DNA of 22,255 nt, taken from positions 1-22,255 of the forward strand of contig DAIEHO010000092.1 in assembly GCA_027353565.1 (NCBI GenBank), written 5' to 3'. A program made the translations under genes and the position numbers. Every line of letters begins with the position of its first letter. Within the stretch, counting starts at the first letter, position 1. Shown in pieces: positions 21,001 to 22,255 of this stretch. Source of the DNA: Propionibacteriaceae bacterium. Lineage in GTDB: Bacteria > Actinomycetota > Actinomycetes > Propionibacteriales > Propionibacteriaceae. The notes under the pieces are model-generated. The model worked only from the letters and a program-made list of their open reading frames with translations, made no database searches and was not told the DNA's origin.

Positions 21001-22255
21001 GCCCTGTGCACCCTCGACGGCACCGATCCCTGCGGCATCCCGGGCAAGACGTACATCTACATCGGGACGCCGGGCTCGGTTGCTCTGAGCACCCAGGACT
21101 ACAGCGACGAGACGACGTGGTCGCCGGCGTTCGGGCTGCCGATCTACTTCGCGACCGGCGCCGGCTACATGGATCGGGGCGAGAGCGTCTGGGCGATCCC
21201 GAGCTCGACGTACGGCGGGACGTGGGGCAGGGCGTACACGTTCATCGGCGAGAACGGCACGTGGGTCGACTTAAGCGAGGAGATCCTCACCGACACCACG
21301 AGGTGGACGCCGTGGGCGGGCGACGCGGCCTACTCGAGTGGCTCCGGCAGCCGTGCGCTCAACAACGGCGACACGGTGCGGGTGACCACCGGCTACAGCG
21401 GCAGCGGCACGGCCCGCCTCGTCTACCGCTTCGTCGGCACGAGCGAGACGACCGTGAACGTGGGCGCCGCGGACTACACCGACACGGCGACCTGGGAGCG
21501 GGTCCTGCCGGTGGTGTCGGTCGTGGAGGCGGGCCGCTCGTGGCAGGTCGTCGCCGGCAACGACGTCTACCTCGTGACGAAGGTCCAGAACGGCCAGGCC
21601 ACGGAGCTCCAGGTCTCCCGCGCCACCATCGACGCCGTTTCGGTCGCCGCCGCGGTCGCGGTCGCCGCCAGCCTCAACGTTGGGGTCGCCGTCAGCGGGG
21701 CGGGCGCCGTCGCGCAGAACGTGGTGCTGACGAAGGTCAACGCCTACCTCGAGAACAGCACCGTCGCGCAGGCCGCCAACGTCTACCTCGCTGCCAGCAG
21801 CACCTCGTCCGTGTCGGCAATCGTTGCCGCCTTCTCGGCGGCCGTCGGCATCGGCATCGGGGCGGCCGGGGTGGCGGCCTCGATCGGCGTGTCCCTCGCC
21901 TGGAACTACATCGGGTCGCGCCCGTTCGTGGACGAGGCCATCCCGGCCGAGGTGCAGGCGTACAGCAAGACATCATCCATCGAGGCGAGCGGCGCTCTCA
22001 GCATCGACGCGCTGGCCAACCAGTCCATCGACGCGCTCGTGCTCGCCGGCTCGGCCGCAATCGCGGGCGGCGCGTACGCGGGCGTCGCGGTCAGCGGTGC
22101 GGGGGTGTCCTCGGACAACCGCATCGTCACCCACGTCAAGGCCTTCATCGACGGCGACGGCGCGACAGGGATCCGCGCTGCCAGAATCGCCCTGAACGCG
22201 AAGGACACCTCGTCAATCATCGCCACCGCCGGGGCGGTGAGCCTCGCGGCCGGCT
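1..22255 (+). CDS. Giant repetitive surface/secreted beta-strand-repeat protein, partial at both ends
   Basis: Frame 1 has no stop in 7,418 codons and translates throughout into coherent, internally repeated protein; neither terminus lies in the window. Architecture in order: acidic Pro-rich linker (residues 1-24), RTX-like module A1 (25-291), Ala/Thr/Ser beta-repeats (292-1107), module A2 (1108-1384), more beta-repeats (1385-1964), three super-repeat units (1965-6060) and a ~65-residue repeat region (6061-7418). Thirteen clusters of a Tyr/Trp repeat are embedded from residue 2001 on. Only six Cys are present, the first at residue 3963; Asp/Glu appear to outnumber Lys/Arg. Known giant bacterial genes mostly encode either surface proteins or NRPS/PKS; no carrier, ketosynthase or adenylation motif is seen, so a surface or secreted adhesin-like protein is inferred. 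Secretion route and anchor cannot be judged without the ends. Coding status is very secure; function is not. Confidence 0.95.
73..873 (+). repeat. Module A copy 1, RTX-like beta module
   Basis: About 267 residues. In order: WEITLSGD and ITGSTGDDRLTLDL strands; RTX-like nonapeptide GGPGRDALV (256-282); TWTIDGPDSG; VEDLVGAPDNRDTF; GGAAGFDSLV; YTGLEPIDI (553-579); second nonapeptide-like GGDGIDSVT (733-759); and GAIDLGGASL closing on ITTRGDV. It aligns with module A2 at an offset of 3,282 bases at both ends of the core and 3,285 bases in the middle, so almost without gaps; roughly half the positions are identical by eye. GGxGxDxL is the calcium-binding turn of RTX proteins. Here it occurs as isolated copies rather than a tandem array, so a complete calcium roll is doubtful. 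Confidence 0.8.
874..3321 (+). repeat. Ala/Thr/Ser-rich beta-strand repeat region 1
   Basis: About 816 residues of short alternating hydrophobic/Thr-Ser strands separated by Gly-Asp or Gly-Gly turns, such as GDVSVNAAS, GGAMTITAT, GGNVTL and GDLTVSAA. The recurrent unit is 'GG/GD-x-V/L-T-V-x-A', but spacing is irregular and copies are strongly diverged. There are no W-clusters and no [LV]AxNxxGW signature. Third codon positions are noticeably less G/C-restricted than further downstream. A beta-solenoid-like fold is inferred from the strand-turn pattern; no specific family is recognised. Confidence 0.65.
3322..4152 (+). repeat. Module A copy 2, RTX-like beta module
   Basis: Second copy of the 73-873 module. 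Matching landmarks: RTX-like nonapeptide GGAGDDTLY (3538-3564), TWTVTGPGSG, VENLVGASDNRDTF, GGAGGFDSLV, YTGLEPVDI (3838-3864), GGDGVDLVT (4015-4041) and GAIALGSASL closing on ITTTGDV. Here the first nonapeptide is a perfect GGxGxDxLx. A1 and A2 lie 1,094 codons apart, so A plus its following beta-region may itself be a large unit that could recur upstream of the window. Confidence 0.8.
4153..5892 (+). repeat. Beta-strand repeat region 2, leading into the super-repeats
   Basis: About 580 residues of beta-repeats without W-clusters. Near the 3' end it contains the first, divergent copy of the octapeptide signature (LALNFLGW, 5515-5538), followed at 5581 by DALLGTD, the precursor-like form of the DALLGDP element. 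It then has ILATNKVSSAAEASIEDS around 5800, the typical 'TNK' strand of the super-repeats. This stretch therefore looks like a partial or diverged super-repeat end preceding unit 1. Confidence 0.65.
6001..6558 (+). repeat. W-cluster 1 (three H2 copies plus H1 halves)
   Basis: Two H1-type halves (FGDRVRLADDFG; DDRVLLDGDYG) and a GDVVGVDEGYEGGG lead into three H2 copies with Trp at 6328, 6430 and 6535, spaced 34 and 35 residues. H2 landmarks are AYRYLG, LDLAGQDYADTSLW and VYEWMGP, ending in the variant SDLGWWKPVP. The NDVRS strand follows (Asn at 6628). It is the counterpart of clusters W5 and W9. Confidence 0.85.
7456..7680 (+). repeat. W-cluster 2 (single H2 copy)
   Basis: Entered through DYTSNSG and an H1 half (FGKRVRVADDY), then one H2 copy: FEWMGG followed by LGTQDYSDYELW. 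It is followed by a block leading to LIDHNDVRS. It matches W6 of unit 2 in position and sequence. Confidence 0.8.
8161..8592 (+). repeat. W-cluster 3, splitting a beta-module
   Basis: Holds DYTSNDRPL, FEYLGQ with VQDYDGALW, a partial FKYLS, an H1 half (AGNRVKIIGGGY) and FKYIGE with LGQDYDDTDLW. It lies between VLTAA and AFGGQKPSHAL. The corresponding stretch of unit 2 (12316-12384) is continuous there, running from DALLGDP to AFNGEQPAHAL. It is the clearest gain or loss of a cluster in the window. Confidence 0.8.
9049..9288 (+). repeat. W-cluster 4 (single H2 copy)
   Basis: TASGEQW lead-in, an H1-like half (GPRVRIGQSY), then IYVYVG with LNFATQNYATDTANW. It is followed by FYPGLGNF and the NDLRS strand (Asn at 9373). 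Its counterpart W7 in unit 2 is more than twice as long. Confidence 0.8.
10198..10752 (+). repeat. W-cluster 5 (three H2 copies)
   Basis: Counterpart of W1 with nearly the same length (555 versus 558 bases). H1 halves FGDRVRLGTDFG, GDVVELHSGYG and GDNVLVEDGYQGGG precede VYRYVG with QDYRDTSLW (Trp 10525), VYKYVG with DYTDTTRW (Trp 10624) and VYEWMGP with SDLGWW (first Trp 10729). Confidence 0.85.
11641..11841 (+). repeat. W-cluster 6 (single H2 copy)
   Basis: Counterpart of W2: YQYTSNSG, H1 half FGDRVRVADDA, then FEWMGT with LGTQDYTDFELW. It is followed by the LIDHNDVRS block. Confidence 0.8.
12523..12555 (+). other. Lysine-rich patch (six Lys in 11 residues)
   Basis: The peptide KGDKKSKDKSK interrupts an otherwise acidic, Lys-poor scaffold in unit 2. 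The corresponding place in unit 1 (around 8761-8800) is Gln/Thr/Ala/Asn/Ser-rich with a single Lys. It looks like a surface loop; no function is assigned. Confidence 0.6.
12811..13386 (+). repeat. W-cluster 7 (expanded)
   Basis: YDYSTASGEQ lead-in, VYRYVG lacking its Trp half, H1 half PGDTVRVPVGY, VYEFVG with TTDYSGALW, H1 half TGDTVVLPFNW, LYEYIG with ANYADAALW, and a Trp half alone (LDLGTVDYTDDANW). It ends at LYPGIGNF and the NDLRS strand (Asn at 13471). It is expanded relative to W4. Confidence 0.8.
14137..14560 (+). repeat. Tandem array of five H1 half-repeats
   Basis: Five consecutive half-repeats of the form 'SGSQxVxLxxPxxVxxxxGYG' without the YRYVG/Trp half. The Tyr codons of the GYG-like turn are at 14206, 14293, 14380, 14470 and 14551, giving periods of 29, 29, 30 and 27 residues. 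This shows H1 can be duplicated independently of H2. Confidence 0.75.
14137..15465 (+). repeat. W-cluster 8, the largest (about 443 codons)
   Basis: Begins with five tandem H1 halves (see 14137-14560), then about seven H2 copies or parts: YKYLG/QNYGYESLW, VYRYMG/QNYILTAW, TYQYVG/QDYAHSSVW, TYRYVG/QDYTDPDVW, YRFVG/ENYESNGLW, QDYANTKLW and AYRYVG/TDYSDATRW. Trp spacings of 33 and 34 residues occur at 14830, 14929 and 15031. No cluster exists at the corresponding site of unit 1 (around 10030-10080). Confidence 0.85.
15622..16164 (+). repeat. W-cluster 9 (three H2 copies)
   Basis: Unit 3 counterpart of W1 and W5. H1 halves FGQRVRIAPDF, NGQNVRVADGYG and AGDTVEVLDGY precede VYRYTG with QDYSKTTLW, VYKYVG with QDYTDTGLW and VYEFLG with VDYTDLDWWKPV. 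It is followed by an NDVRG strand (Asn at 16234). Confidence 0.85.
16942..17076 (+). repeat. W-cluster 10, degenerate
   Basis: A short Pro-rich lead (SSPPPSELRPG just upstream and at its start) and an eroded H2 copy: VYEYVGGP, no QDY, and a Trp in NPDWLRIG (17062). It is probably a decayed copy; the assignment rests on VYEYVG and the trailing Trp. Confidence 0.5.
17221..17625 (+). repeat. W-cluster 11
   Basis: DYGYTTKSGTREL lead-in, H1 half PGELVRVASDY, a calcium-loop-like insert (17302-17328), VYAYDG without its Trp half, H1 half AGNTVLLPLYW, MYSYKG with IDYTNTNLW, and a Trp half alone (LDLGAQDYDHGPW). It is followed by NDVRG (Asn at 17710). Confidence 0.75.
17302..17328 (+). other. Calcium-loop-like DxDxDG motif
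   Basis: The peptide DNDGDGLVE within W-cluster 11 matches the DxDxDG start of EF-hand-like, dockerin or Excalibur loops, with an acidic residue three positions after DG. I saw no second comparable motif in the window. Calcium binding is inferred from pattern only. Confidence 0.4.
19696..20268 (+). repeat. W-cluster 12 (three H2 copies)
   Basis: Interrupts the ~65-residue repeats after VARNFIGS. H1 halves SGKQVKVVEGDY and AGDTVKVTHGPF flank FKYVGT with GQDYSIRSLW, VYQYIG with EQNYGDEDAW and VYEYKG with MDYSDYNMW. A Cys lies at 20218. The next beta-repeat resumes at SLAGVQASIVDSS. Confidence 0.8.
20758..20928 (+). other. Acidic non-repeat linker before W-cluster 13
   Basis: About 57 residues that match neither repeat type: an Asp-rich stretch (ADLDDAANADSPDGGDAADD) followed by a helix-like segment (ILGKIDDEFRAAGFEL). 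It joins a beta-repeat to W13 and probably acts as a hinge or spacer. Confidence 0.5.
20929..21513 (+). repeat. W-cluster 13 (three H2 copies)
   Basis: H1 half RGDKVVVSKGY with a Cys-containing loop, then YIYIGT with TQDYSDETTW, YTFIGE with LTDTTRW, H1 half NGDTVRVTTGY, and VYRFVG with ADYTDTATW. The beta-repeats resume afterwards with VAVSGAGAVAQN. Confidence 0.8.
21007..21033 (+). other. Cys-x7-Cys loop in W-cluster 13
   Basis: Two of the six Cys in the window, at 21007 and 21031, sit in the loop CTLDGTDPC inserted into the GY turn of an H1 half. The spacing suits a disulfide-closed loop. The other four Cys (11887, 13600, 16738, 20218) are isolated. Confidence 0.45.

Larger units (their letters stand above)
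18181..22255 (+). repeat. Regular ~65-residue beta-repeat region with invariant Asn
   Basis: Two half-types alternate: one with 'VxVxIGxSLAxN' and one with 'GVxVSGAGxxxxN'. The conserved Asn codons are at 18889, 19096, 19288, 19477 and 19672, giving spacings of 69, 64, 63 and 65 residues. Further pairs are 20464/20656 (64) and 21718/21904/22117 (62, 71), broken by W12 and W13. Signatures LARNFIGW (18880), VARNFIGS (19663) and LAWNYIGS (21895) occupy the place of LAFNTIGW in the super-repeats. VKAFIDGDG occurs at both 20488 and 22135. The region continues beyond the window. Confidence 0.8.

Noticed and set aside
1..22255. Giant NRPS or PKS gene
   Set aside because: Size and GC content would fit, but no condensation, adenylation, ketosynthase, acyltransferase or carrier motif is seen; the protein is repetitive beta-strand sequence instead.
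1..22255. CRISPR array or DNA-level tandem repeat
   Set aside because: The repeats are protein-level and diverged by many synonymous changes; no short identical DNA repeats with regular spacers are seen.

Overview
The whole window is the interior of one protein-coding gene on the + strand. Reading frame 1 (codons starting at base 1) runs from the first base to the last without a stop: 7,418 complete codons, open at both ends. No start codon, stop codon, promoter, terminator, RNA gene or intergenic gap is visible. The true gene is therefore longer than 22.2 kb and the protein longer than 7,400 residues. The DNA is very GC-rich (about 70% by eye, third codon positions almost all G or C). That fits a high-GC bacterium such as a Chloroflexota, Actinomycetota, Gemmatimonadota or Planctomycetota lineage, but the window cannot decide which.

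The product is a giant, repetitive, acidic and nearly cysteine-free protein (6 Cys) rich in Ala, Thr, Ser, Gly, Asp and Val. It looks like the very large bacterial surface or secreted 'beta-strand repeat' proteins. I see no catalytic domain. Layout: 1-72, Pro/Asp/Thr/Ala linker; 73-873 and 3322-4152, two copies of a ~270-residue module with RTX-like GGxGxDxL nonapeptides; 874-3321 and 4153-5892, Ala/Thr/Ser-rich beta-repeats; 5893-18180, three large super-repeat units (1,399 codons, 1,808 codons, and a shorter third); 18181-22255, a more regular ~65-residue repeat with an invariant Asn.

The super-repeat region and the 3' region are interrupted by 13 clusters of a second repeat. One half carries GDxV...GYG (H1) and the other carries VYRYVG...LDL..QDYTDTxLW (H2). 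There are about 34 H2 copies. These 'W-clusters' sit at corresponding points of the beta scaffold but come and go between units. The scaffold keeps its length (about 914 versus 921 codons in units 1 and 2) while W-cluster content nearly doubles (about 485 versus 887 codons). The simplest model, which is inference, is a long beta-solenoid stalk decorated with exchangeable small, possibly ligand-binding, domains. All other long ORFs on either strand are shadows of this codon usage.
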